From: Nannocystaceae bacterium
GTDB lineage: Bacteria > Myxococcota_A > Polyangia > Nannocystales > Nannocystaceae
Length of the DNA stretch: 51,645 nucleotides
Direction: 5' to 3'
Assembly: GCA_019694555.1 (NCBI GenBank)
Contig: JAIBBS010000041.1
Coordinates: 1 to 51,645 of the forward strand
Below the pieces are notes generated by a model. That model saw only the letters and a list, made by a program, of their open reading frames with translations. It did no database searches and was not told where the DNA came from. Both the position numbers and the translations under genes were made by a program. This document shows, piece after piece, positions 38,687-47,103 of this stretch (positions are counted from its first letter, which is position 1; each line of letters begins with the position of its first letter).

Positions 38687-39340
38687 ATGGCGGACGCGGA
38701 ACTCGATGCACGCAGCGACGAGCTGCTGATGGACGCGTTCCGCCAGGGCGACGCGGGTGCCTTCGAGATCCTCGTGGTCCGCCACAGCCGCGGCCTGTTC
38801 AACTATCTGCTGCGCAGCGTCCACAACCAGGCGCGCGCCGAGGAGCTGCTGCAAGAGGTGCTCGTGCGGGTCGTCCGCTCGAAGGACCGCTACCAGCGCT
38901 CGGCGAAGTTCACGACCTGGGTCTACACGATCGCGCGCAACCTCTCGGTCGACGAGAGCCGGCGCGCGCGCTTTCGCGACCACGAGTCGCTCGACTCGCC
39001 GCGCCGCGGTCGCGCACAGGACGAGGGCCGCACGCTGCTCGCCGCGATGCCGGCCGATCAGGTCCCGACCGACGAGGGCGCCGACGCACCGCGCCTGCGC
39101 GAGCGACTCGCCCGCGCGATCGAAGAGCTGCCCGACGATCAGCGCGAGGTGTTCTTGATGCGCCAGGTCGCGGGGCTGTCGTTCCGCGAGATCGGCGAGG
39201 CCGTCGGCGCGCCCGAGAACACCGTGAAGTCGCGCATGCGCTACGCGCTCGAGAAGCTGCGCACCGATCTCGCGGATCTCGAGAGCGACTACGTCGAGGC
39301 GGCGGTCGATCTGCGCAAGGAGGGGTTGGTCCATGGCTGA
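38687..39340 (+). CDS. ECF-type RNA polymerase sigma factor
   Basis: 217 residues. Region 2 is clear (FEILVVRHSRGLFNYLLRSV, AEELLQEVLVRVV, FTTWVYTIARNLSVDESRR), binding core RNAP and the -10 element. After an acidic/Arg-rich linker of ~45 residues, region 4 (LPDDQREVFLMRQVAGLSFR, GAPENTVKSRMRYALEKLR) binds the -35. The start is ATG 38687 (MADAELDARSDE); ATG 38657 is an alternative. The stop overlaps the ATG of the next gene by 8 nt, the usual sigma/anti-sigma coupling. Confidence 0.92.
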   Translation: MADAELDARSDELLMDAFRQGDAGAFEILVVRHSRGLFNYLLRSVHNQARAEELLQEVLVRVVRSKDRYQRSAKFTTWVYTIARNLSVDESRRARFRDHESLDSPRRGRAQDEGRTLLAAMPADQVPTDEGADAPRLRERLARAIEELPDDQREVFLMRQVAGLSFREIGEAVGAPENTVKSRMRYALEKLRTDLADLESDYVEAAVDLRKEGLVHG

Positions 39341-40376
39341 CCCCGCAGAGTTCTCGCCGCAGGAGCTCGACCACATCGAGGACTCGCTCGAGGGCCTCGA
39401 GTTCGCGCCCACGCTGCACGACGCCGCGCCGCCGGTGCGTCGTCGACTCGACGACTATCGGCAGATCCTCGCGCTCAGCCGCTCGGCGCTGCCGATGGTC
39501 GAGGTGCCGCGCGGTCTGCTCGACGGCGTGCTCGCCGAGGCGCGTGCGGCCGCCGAGGTGCACGCGGTCACGCCGAGCGTCGTGCCGGCGCCCGAGCGTC
39601 CCAGCATGTGGACGCGCTTGCGCAAGCTCGCGCTGATCCCCGGCCTCGCGCTCGCCGGCACCGCGGCGTTGGTGCTCGTGATGGTCGAGCGCGGCGCCGA
39701 CAACAAGGCCGCGGATCGCCCGGCGTCGACCGAGGTCGCCGCTGCGAAGGCCGATCACGCGCAGGCCGCCGAGCGAGGTCCGGTCGATGGTTCGCGCCGC
39801 GAGAACCAAGCGCCCGCGCCGACACAGGCGGTCACGCAGGTGCCGACCGCCGCGCCGCCGCCCGCCGGCCCCGGCAGCCCCGCCGCCGCGCCGCCCGTCG
39901 CGAAGCCCGAGGCACGCGACGAGTTCGCCAAGGGCGCGGCCGCACCGGTCGAAGAGTCGAACGCCGAGGACGTGCAGGCCGAGGACACGCGCGGCAAGAG
40001 CCAGCTCGAGCGGCGTGAGGCCGACAAGACCACCGAGAAGCCCGCGGATGGTGACCCGCCGCGATGGGACATCATCGCGCGCGGCGATCGGGCGCGGCAG
40101 CGCGGCGACTGTTCGACCGCGCGATCGGAGTACTCGCTCGCGCTCTCCGACGCCGACGCGCGCGTGCAGGCGCGCGCGCACGCGGGCCTGGGCTTGTGCG
40201 ACGCGATGGGCGGCGACCGCAAGGCCGCCGACGCGGCCTACAAGGTCGCGCGTGATCTCGATGGCGAGATCGTCGCGTTCATCGACGCGGAGCGGCCACG
40301 CGCGCCGGTCAGCAAGGCCAAGCCCAAGGCCAAGAACGCGACCAAGGCCCAGATGGACGACGCGTTCGACCAGTGA
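39333..40376 (+). CDS. Putative anti-sigma factor, single-pass membrane protein
   Basis: 347 residues, overlapping the ECF sigma stop by 8 nt. The N-terminal ~95 residues are acidic and helical (DPAEFSPQELDHIEDSLEGL, RRLDDYRQILAL), suited to holding a sigma factor in the cytoplasm. One TM helix follows (LALIPGLALAGTAALVLVMV, ~100-120), then a long Pro/Ala-rich periplasmic region. A small helical C-terminal domain with TPR character comes last (GDRARQRGDCSTARSEYSLA, GLGLCDAMGGDRKAAD). No HxxxCxxC zinc motif is visible, so it is not a ZAS-type anti-sigma factor. The role is inferred from context and topology. Confidence 0.7.
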   Translation: MADPAEFSPQELDHIEDSLEGLEFAPTLHDAAPPVRRRLDDYRQILALSRSALPMVEVPRGLLDGVLAEARAAAEVHAVTPSVVPAPERPSMWTRLRKLALIPGLALAGTAALVLVMVERGADNKAADRPASTEVAAAKADHAQAAERGPVDGSRRENQAPAPTQAVTQVPTAAPPPAGPGSPAAAPPVAKPEARDEFAKGAAAPVEESNAEDVQAEDTRGKSQLERREADKTTEKPADGDPPRWDIIARGDRARQRGDCSTARSEYSLALSDADARVQARAHAGLGLCDAMGGDRKAADAAYKVARDLDGEIVAFIDAERPRAPVSKAKPKAKNATKAQMDDAFDQ

Positions 40377-40385
40377 CGCGCGCGT

Positions 40386-41039
40386 TCACAGCAGGCTGAG
40401 GTTCGCGTCGTCCTTGTTGCCCCAACTCTTGCGCGCCTCCGGCGGCAAGCGGCCGTGGCGTGCCTGGTAGGCGTCGAGGAAGCGTCGCGTCGCGGGATTG
40501 ATGTAGCCGCCACCCGCGATCGGTCCGAACTCGGGCTCGTAGCGCGCGGCGATCTCCGCGAAGGCCCGATCGCGCGCGTCCTTGGCCAGGATCGACGCGG
40601 CTGCGACGGCGGTGTGCACCGACTCGCCGTGATCCTTGGCCTCGAGCCCGGGAAACAGCGCGCGCAACGGTGAGAACAACGTCGCGCCGTCGCACACGAT
40701 GCGATCGCCCTGCCCCACGCCGAGCTCGCGCAGCATCTCCGCGGCGACGCGGCGCTCGAGCGCGTTGAGCTGTCCGCGCCAGGTGTAGTGATCGATCTCG
40801 TCGACCTCGACCACGCGGATCGCATGGGCACTGGCCTGCGCGACGATGGCCTGCGCCAGCTCGGCACGCATGGAACACGCCTGCTCGCCGGCGCCGAAGT
40901 GCTTGCTGTCGACCACGCCGGCGCGCCGCAGCGATGCGGCCTGCTTGGGCAGCAGCACGACCACGCCGAGCACCATCGGACCGAGGATCGGCCCGCGGCC
41001 GGCCTCGTCGACACCGAACACGCGACGCGGCGCGGTCAC
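40386..41039 (-). CDS. rnhB: Ribonuclease HII
   Basis: A 217-residue RNase H2 that removes ribonucleotides embedded in DNA. The active-site motif VFGVDEAGRGPILGPMVLG supplies the catalytic Asp-Glu pair. VVDSKHFGA, the ICDGA-like RIVCDGATLF strand and ASILAKDARDRAF provide the remaining acidic residues and conserved loops. It starts with GTG 41039 overlapping the stop of the TPR-dynamin gene (GTGA), making it the last gene of the leftward dynamin operon. Confidence 0.93.
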   Translation of the reverse strand: MTAPRRVFGVDEAGRGPILGPMVLGVVVLLPKQAASLRRAGVVDSKHFGAGEQACSMRAELAQAIVAQASAHAIRVVEVDEIDHYTWRGQLNALERRVAAEMLRELGVGQGDRIVCDGATLFSPLRALFPGLEAKDHGESVHTAVAAASILAKDARDRAFAEIAARYEPEFGPIAGGGYINPATRRFLDAYQARHGRLPPEARKSWGNKDDANLSLL

Positions 41040-44014
41040 GGCGTGACCTCGGTGGCCGCGTGCAGCAGCGCGTCGATCGACGACAGCACCGTCGCGCGCA
41101 GCCGCAGCGCCTCGGCCTGCGGCGCCGCGCGACCCCAGCGACTGCTGCGGGCGCGCGCGCGCTCGAGCGGGCGCACCAACGCGCGCGCGCGTGCGGCCCA
41201 GGCCGCGGCGATCGGCGCGAGCGCGTCGCGGAAGGCCTCGCGCGCCGGTCCCTCACCGCCGGCGATGGCACTGCCGCGCTCGAGCATCGTGCGCGACACG
41301 AAGCCCGCGATGACCAAGCCCTCGAGCTGACCCTGTGCCCACGACACCAGCTCGCGATCGACGACCTCGCTCGCGGCTGCGTCGTGCCGCGCGAGCTCGA
41401 CCAACGCGCGCTGCACCGCCGCGAGCGCGGCGTCGCGGAAGCACGCCGCGAGGTAGCTGACGTCCTGGGCGTCGAGCGGCCCCTTCACCGCGCCCTTGCC
41501 GGTGCGCAGCACGCCCAACGACAGGCCCTCGCGCACGAGCACGTCGTCGACGTCGAGCACGCCGGCGACCAGCGTGTCGGCGAAGCGCGCCAGCAGGACC
41601 GACGCGCTGGTGACGGCGCCGCGGGCCTCGTGGCCGCGCGCCGCACCGCGCTGCGCCAGCGCCTCGGCCGCGTCGACCACGGTGGTGCGCGCCAACGTCA
41701 GCGCCTCGCGCAACCGACGGGCGGTGAGCTCGCGCTTGAGCTCGCGCGCGCGCTGCAGGAAGTGACGCTCGAGCGCGTGCTCGACCGCCGCGAAGGGATC
41801 CTCCGCGCGCTTGGTGCCGGTGCGGTGCTCGAGCGCCTCGCGGGCGCACACCGGCACGACCTCGACCAGCACCTCGCCCAGCTGCGCGCGCAGGTACGCT
41901 GCCAGCTCCGCGCGCTCGGCCGCGTCGAGCGTGTCGACCTTGTTGAGCACGCCCAGCACCTGGCGGCCACCGGCGCGCAGGCTCGCGAGCATGCCGACCT
42001 CCGAGGCCGCGCCGCTGCGCGTGGCGGAGAACAACCACACCACCGCATCGGCCTCGTCGATGAAGCCGCGCGCGACCTGCTCGTGGAACGCATCGAGTGC
42101 GTTGAGCCCGGGCGTGTCGACCACCGCCGCGTCGCCCATGCGCAGGCCGGTGCGCTCGATCTCCACGTGTCGGATCGTCGCCGCGGCGGTGCTGTCGAGC
42201 CCGTGCAGGAACTTCTGCACCTCGTCGGCCGCGAGCGTCTCGACGTGACCATCGCGGTAGTGCACGCGGCCGCCGCCCGAGGGACCGCTGCGGAACACGT
42301 TGATGGTGGTGGTGGTCGGCAGCACGCCCATCGGCGCGACCGCCTCGCCCAGCAGCGCGTTCACGAAGGTGCTCTTGCCGGCCGAGAACTCGCCCATGAT
42401 CGCGATCGTCAGCGGTCGCGCGAGACGCTCGCGCGCCGCGATCACCTGCGACAGCGCCTCGGGCACGCCGCCGAGATCGACGCCCAGCACGCGCGTCGGC
42501 GTGGCCGCGAGCAGCGAGGTCGCGCTCGCCAACAGATCCTCGAGCCGCGACTGCTGCTCGGGGTGGACCATCTCGGCCAACAACGCCCGCGCACGCGGCA
42601 GTGCCGGCCACTCGACCAGCGCGGCGACCAGCGATTCCTGCGCCTGCGCGAGGTTGCCGGACGCGAGCGAGAGCTCCGCGACCGCGAGCGCGCGCTCGGC
42701 CGCACGCAGGGCGGTGCGCAGATCGTCGTTGCGCACCGGGCTCATCGGATCGGGGCCCCATGCGCCGCCGAGCTCGGCATCGGCGCGGAAGCGCGGCGGT
42801 TCCCCGGGCACGAAATCACCGGCCTGATCGGCGGCGTCGCCGGCCGCGAGCCGTCGTCGCGCCCGCACCAGTCGCAGCTCCTCGGGCGCAGTGCCGGCAT
42901 CGCTGTGCAGCCGCGCATCGATCATCGCCATGGCCGCGTCGCCGAAGTGCTCGAGCCGCAGCATCGCGTGCGCGAGCTCGTGCAGGTGGCGATCGCGTGC
43001 GGCCTTGGGCGCGCGCTCGCACGCACGCGCGAGCGCCTCGACGATCTCGCGGCGCATCGGCGCGTCGAGCTCGAGCTCGGGCTTGTCGGCGATGCGGCGC
43101 AGCTCGGCCAGCGCCCACAGCCGGCGCAGCGCGGCGTCCTCGGGTGCGCGCTGCAGCACCCGCAGCGCCAACGCCCGCGGATCGCCGCCCTCGCCCAACG
43201 TCAGCGCGAGCCACAGCCGCGTGCGATCGAGCTCGGTGTCCTCGTCGTCGAAGCCGCGCACGATCGCGACCGCACCGTCGCGATCGCCCTTGGCCGCGAG
43301 CACGCGCGCGAGTAGCTCGGTCGCGTCGCGGTCGCGGGCATCGAGCGCCAGCGCCTCGCGCACCCACAGCTCGGCGTCGTCGAGCAGATCCGCCGCGAGC
43401 AGGTGTTCGACGCCGCGGACCAGCACCATCGCGCGCAGGTGGGCACCGGCGGCGGGCGGCAGGTGGGCGCGCGCCTTCTGCAGCTCGCGCAGCGTGCGAT
43501 CCTCGTGGCCCAGCGCGAAGTGGGAGCCGGCCGCGAGCAGGTGCGCGAGGAAGCGGGCCTCGCCACCGTCGCCCTCGACCACGTGGGCCGCATCGCGGGT
43601 CGCCCGTCGCAGATCGTCGAGCGCGGCCTCGTGACGACCGTCGAACGCAGCATGGGCCGCGCGCAGCAGCTGCAGCGGCGCGGGCCCCAGCTGCTCCTGC
43701 AGCGAGTCGATGATGTCGGTCAGCGCCTTGAGCGGTCGACCACCGCGCAGGCCGTCGTGCACGTGGGACAGGCCCGCGGAGAAGCGCGCCATCGGGTGAT
43801 CGACGATCGCGGCGTCGAGCGAGCGCAGCAGTCCCAGCGCCTGCTCGGGCGCGCCGGTCAGCCGCAGCAATCGCGCGCGCTCCAGCGGCTCGCGCAGACC
43901 CTCGGGCACCGACACCTGGCCCGCGACCTCGCCGAACAACTCACCCACGCGGCGAGCGAAGCCACCCAGCGCGTCGCCGAGCGAACGATTGCGGCCCTGG
44001 GATTCCTGCGACAT
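41036..44014 (-). CDS. Dynamin-like GTPase with long TPR-like N-terminal region
   Basis: 992 residues from ATG 44014. The first ~480 residues are helical repeats of TPR character (ALGLLRSLDAAIVDHPMARF, FLAHLLAAGSHFALGHEDRT, LAADLLDDAELWVREALALD). The GTPase domain begins near residue 535: G1 IMGEFSAGKSTF, G2 PTTTTINVF, G3 VDTPGLNALDAF, G4 VLNKVD. The C-terminal ~280 residues are helical, as the bacterial dynamin stalk/membrane region would be. Bacterial dynamin-like proteins usually occur as adjacent pairs that remodel membranes, and a second one is encoded immediately upstream. Such a large TPR fusion is unusual. The stop overlaps rnhB. Confidence 0.85.
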   Translation of the reverse strand: MSQESQGRNRSLGDALGGFARRVGELFGEVAGQVSVPEGLREPLERARLLRLTGAPEQALGLLRSLDAAIVDHPMARFSAGLSHVHDGLRGGRPLKALTDIIDSLQEQLGPAPLQLLRAAHAAFDGRHEAALDDLRRATRDAAHVVEGDGGEARFLAHLLAAGSHFALGHEDRTLRELQKARAHLPPAAGAHLRAMVLVRGVEHLLAADLLDDAELWVREALALDARDRDATELLARVLAAKGDRDGAVAIVRGFDDEDTELDRTRLWLALTLGEGGDPRALALRVLQRAPEDAALRRLWALAELRRIADKPELELDAPMRREIVEALARACERAPKAARDRHLHELAHAMLRLEHFGDAAMAMIDARLHSDAGTAPEELRLVRARRRLAAGDAADQAGDFVPGEPPRFRADAELGGAWGPDPMSPVRNDDLRTALRAAERALAVAELSLASGNLAQAQESLVAALVEWPALPRARALLAEMVHPEQQSRLEDLLASATSLLAATPTRVLGVDLGGVPEALSQVIAARERLARPLTIAIMGEFSAGKSTFVNALLGEAVAPMGVLPTTTTINVFRSGPSGGGRVHYRDGHVETLAADEVQKFLHGLDSTAAATIRHVEIERTGLRMGDAAVVDTPGLNALDAFHEQVARGFIDEADAVVWLFSATRSGAASEVGMLASLRAGGRQVLGVLNKVDTLDAAERAELAAYLRAQLGEVLVEVVPVCAREALEHRTGTKRAEDPFAAVEHALERHFLQRARELKRELTARRLREALTLARTTVVDAAEALAQRGAARGHEARGAVTSASVLLARFADTLVAGVLDVDDVLVREGLSLGVLRTGKGAVKGPLDAQDVSYLAACFRDAALAAVQRALVELARHDAAASEVVDRELVSWAQGQLEGLVIAGFVSRTMLERGSAIAGGEGPAREAFRDALAPIAAAWAARARALVRPLERARARSSRWGRAAPQAEALRLRATVLSSIDALLHAATEVTP

Positions 44015-44051
44015 CGCCCGCGAGTCTACCCCGCCGGCCCAAGATCGGCTG

Positions 44052-45887
44052 CTACCCCGCGGCCGCGGCGGCACCGTCGTGCTCGCCGGTGGCGTCGGTC
44101 GACGCGAGCCCGCGCAGCTGGCCCGCGACCGCGACGAGCTCCAGCTCCAGCTCGCGCAGCTGCTGCTGCGCACGCGTGCGTCGGCTGGCCACGAGCTCGG
44201 CGGTGCTCGGCGCGTCGTCGATCGTGAGCGAGGCCTGCGCGCGCCGCAGTACCGCCGCGAGCTGCTCACCGATCGCGCGGTTGGCCAGCACGAGGTGCTC
44301 GTCGAGCGCCGCGACGTGGGCATCGACCGCGCGCACGACCGCGTCGCGCAAGGCCTCGCTGGCACGATCGAGCGCCGCGGGCAGCTCGGCGCGCACGCGC
44401 TCCCGCGCGTCGCGCAGCGATCGCTCGCGCAGCACCACCGTTGCCAGCGGTCCGGCCACGGTCATGACCATGCCGGCGACGACGTTGCCGAAGTACATCA
44501 CCGCGGTGCCGACCAGGCCGATCGCGATCATGCCGGCCTCGAGCGCGATCGAAGGAGGATCGAGATAGATGGTGGGGCCGTGGAAGCCCAGCCGCAGCGT
44601 CAGCAACGCCAGCAGACGGCGGGTCTGCTCGCTGTGGGTGTGCAACGCCGCGTGGGTCAGCTCGTCGAGCTCGGCGCGCAGGCGATCGCCCTCCTCGCGT
44701 GCGAAGCCCACGACCGCGTCGTGGAGCGCCGCGGGCAGATGTGCCGCGAGCACACGCTGGCTCGCGGTGCTGACCGCGGTGAGCGTGCTGGCCTGCAGCT
44801 GGCTGCGAAAGGTCGTGATGCGATCGTCGCTGGCGTCGAGCAGGCGCTTGCGCGAGGCCGCCATGGTCTCGCGCACCGCGGTCATGTCGAGCTCGGTCGC
44901 GGCCCACTCGCGCTCGAGCGCACGCAGCTCGCGGCGCAGCGCCTCCTGCTCGAGTCCCAGCGCGTGCGCGGCGATGGCCGCGTTGTGCGACAGCAGGCTG
45001 GTGCTGCGCAGTAGGCTCGCGCGCACGCGCGTGGGCAGCACCTCGCGCCGCGTCGAGGCGACGTGTTGCAGCACGCCGCGCAGCCGTGCGACCTCGTGGA
45101 TGCCCGCGCGATCGGCCCCGGGCTCACGCAGTGCGCCGCGGGCCTCGGTCTCGAACACGTCGTGGGTCGACAGCCCGCCCTGCACCAACGCCGCGAGCTC
45201 GCGCTCGAGGTACGCGCGCAGCTGCGGCCGCTCTTCGGGTGCGACCAGGTCGATGCGGTTGATCGCGAGCAGCAACCGCGCGCCCGAGTCGACCAGGCCG
45301 CCCACCGCGGCCAGCGCGTCGCGCAACAGCGCGAGCTCGGTGCGATGCAGCAGCTGCGTCGCGTCGAGCACCAGCAACAGCACGTCCGCGCTGGGCAGCT
45401 CGCCGCGGCTGATGGTCGCGCGCCAATTCGCGATGTCGTTGATGCCGGGCGTGTCGACCAGCTCGAGGCCCTCGGGCAGCACGCCCGGCGGCACGCGCAG
45501 CTCGAGCGTGCCCGTGGGCTCACCGGCCGGCGGCGTGCCCTTGGCGTAGGCCGCGAAGGCCTCGGGCGCGAGCTCGCGGGCGTTGCCATCGGCCGCGATC
45601 AAGAAGCGTCCGGTGGGCTCGGCGCAGCGGACGATCACCGTCGCGCCGGTGGTCGGCGTGACGCCCATCGGCAGCGCGTCGTGACCGGGGCCCAGCAGCG
45701 CGTTGATGAGCGAGCTCTTGCCCTGCTTGATCTCGCCGAGCACGAGCACGCGCACCACGTCTTGCGACAGTCGCCGCGTGGTGTCGTGCGCGATCGTGTC
45801 TGCGATCGCCTCGAGCCCGAGCGCGCGGGCGATCTCCGCCAGGCGCGTGGAGATCGGGCCCAGGGTCTGCGTCAGCGTCTCGGTCAT
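44052..45887 (-). CDS. Dynamin-like GTPase with hydrophobic paddle-type segment
   Basis: 611 residues. The GTPase domain has G1 LVLGEIKQGKSSLINALLG (residues ~49-67), G2 TPTTGAT, G3 DTPG (145-148) and G4 NRID (210-213). Long helices follow, with a strongly hydrophobic stretch near residues 447-485 (GLVGTAVMYFGNVVAGMVMT), likely the membrane-inserting paddle. The C-terminus returns to helices and ends Ala/Gly-rich. It starts at ATG 45887, overlapping the stop of the pseudo-peptidase gene (ATGA), and lies 37 nt upstream of the TPR-dynamin. The pair probably acts together as a membrane-remodelling heterocomplex. Confidence 0.87.
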   Translation of the reverse strand: MTETLTQTLGPISTRLAEIARALGLEAIADTIAHDTTRRLSQDVVRVLVLGEIKQGKSSLINALLGPGHDALPMGVTPTTGATVIVRCAEPTGRFLIAADGNARELAPEAFAAYAKGTPPAGEPTGTLELRVPPGVLPEGLELVDTPGINDIANWRATISRGELPSADVLLLVLDATQLLHRTELALLRDALAAVGGLVDSGARLLLAINRIDLVAPEERPQLRAYLERELAALVQGGLSTHDVFETEARGALREPGADRAGIHEVARLRGVLQHVASTRREVLPTRVRASLLRSTSLLSHNAAIAAHALGLEQEALRRELRALEREWAATELDMTAVRETMAASRKRLLDASDDRITTFRSQLQASTLTAVSTASQRVLAAHLPAALHDAVVGFAREEGDRLRAELDELTHAALHTHSEQTRRLLALLTLRLGFHGPTIYLDPPSIALEAGMIAIGLVGTAVMYFGNVVAGMVMTVAGPLATVVLRERSLRDARERVRAELPAALDRASEALRDAVVRAVDAHVAALDEHLVLANRAIGEQLAAVLRRAQASLTIDDAPSTAELVASRRTRAQQQLRELELELVAVAGQLRGLASTDATGEHDGAAAAAG

Positions 45888-46975
45888 AGCAGTCCCAGCC
45901 TCCGGGTCAGCCGCGCGTCGCAGCGGGCCAGCGACCACGCGCCCGCGAGCGCGCGCGCGAGCTCTTCGTCGTCGGACGGCGGCGGTGCTGCGGACTGCGG
46001 CTTGGCTTCGTGGCGATACGGATCGCTGCTCTCACCGCCCTCGCGCGTGGGCGCGTCGCTCTCGTCGGGCGCGTCGGGCGGCGTCTCGCCCTCGGGTGTC
46101 TGCGTCTGGGCAGGGCGCGGCGCACCGGCGACCGTCGGCGCCTCCGCGGCCGCGTTGGACTCCGCCTGGCGGCGCAGCAACACCCGCAATCGCGCCATGG
46201 TGGTCGAGCGATCGAAGTCGGCCAGCGCCGGCTCGCGCATGTCCAGCGGCGCGCGCGTGGGCAGCCATGGCACGGTGTTGTCGGCGTGCGCACGCATGGC
46301 CGACATCGCCAGCTGCAGATCGCCGACACCGATGAGCCCGGCGCGATCGCACGAGAACATGCCGACCTTGGCCCACGGCGACAGCAGCGTGCGCACCAGG
46401 CCGAGCCCGCGATCGGAGCGATACGCGAGCAGGTGCGCCGTGATCACCGGCGCGTGGTCGCACTGCAGATCGGCGAGCGCACCCGCGAGCAGGAAGGTTC
46501 GCTCGTGCGCCGGCAGGGCCATGAGCCGCTCGCTGTCGACCACCAGCCACTGCACCGCCGCGCGCGTGGTGCCCAGCGCCGCGACCAGCGGCCACTGCAG
46601 CGCGTGACTGCTGCGCACCAGCTGGCGCAACCCCGGCAGCGGCGCGCGCAGCATGTGGGCCAGCCGCGCGATCTCTTCCATCAGCGGCACCGGGGCCGCG
46701 CGTGCGGGGTCCTGCAGGATCGAGCCGGAGAGCTCCGCGACCAGCTCGTTCCAGCTGCGGTCGACCGAGCGGATCAGCGGGTCGCCCAGCGTCGAGGTCG
46801 ACAGCCACGCGCTGCGGCGCAGGTCGACGCCGTAGGCGTACGAGACCCGTGCGAGCCGCTGCTCGTAGGCCACGACCTCTCGGCGGTGCAGCAAGGCGGG
46901 GACGTCGGTCGCGACCTGGACCACGGACGGCAGTGTAGCAGGCGGCCCCAGGGCCCTGACGGCCCCCGGAGCCAT
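45884..46975 (-). CDS. M48-like pseudo-metallopeptidase domain protein
   Basis: 363 residues. Residues ~100-230 align by eye with the M48 peptidase core. Where active members read F-V-L-G-HELGH-I-x-C-x-H, this protein has FLLAGALADLQCDHA (161-175), keeping the flanking hydrophobics, Cys and last His but losing all HExxH zinc ligands and the catalytic Glu. The following SCDRAGL (208-214) keeps the typical M48 third-ligand neighbourhood. The C-terminal ~110 residues are acidic, Pro-rich and disordered, ending in a short helix. It is the first gene of the dynamin operon and overlaps the next by 4 nt. It is probably a scaffold rather than a protease. Confidence 0.68.
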   Translation of the reverse strand: MAPGAVRALGPPATLPSVVQVATDVPALLHRREVVAYEQRLARVSYAYGVDLRRSAWLSTSTLGDPLIRSVDRSWNELVAELSGSILQDPARAAPVPLMEEIARLAHMLRAPLPGLRQLVRSSHALQWPLVAALGTTRAAVQWLVVDSERLMALPAHERTFLLAGALADLQCDHAPVITAHLLAYRSDRGLGLVRTLLSPWAKVGMFSCDRAGLIGVGDLQLAMSAMRAHADNTVPWLPTRAPLDMREPALADFDRSTTMARLRVLLRRQAESNAAAEAPTVAGAPRPAQTQTPEGETPPDAPDESDAPTREGGESSDPYRHEAKPQSAAPPPSDDEELARALAGAWSLARCDARLTRRLGLL

Positions 46976-47103
46976 CGCGGCGCGCCGATGCGGTCGCGGC
47001 GATCGCTCTTCGTGCGCGCCGCGGCGCCGTTGCGCCCGGCTTCGACGCCGCCGAGCCCGGCGCGGTGTTGGTGCGTCGCGAGAAACCTGCTATCGGTGCC
47101 GCG
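46976..47103. promoter_or_regulatory. Divergent promoter region of the dynamin operon and the coiled-coil gene
   Basis: A 128-bp gap between oppositely oriented ATGs. For the rightward gene, TTGGTG (47068-47073), a 17-nt spacer and TATCGG (47091-47096) end 7 nt before the ATG, giving a leaderless-type start. No clear leftward promoter is recognisable. Confidence 0.4.

Noticed and set aside
40934..43315. A 793-codon plus-strand frame opposite rnhB and the TPR-dynamin
   Set aside because: Arg/His/Ala-rich composition without motifs; the minus strand has unmistakable GTPase and RNase HII motifs.
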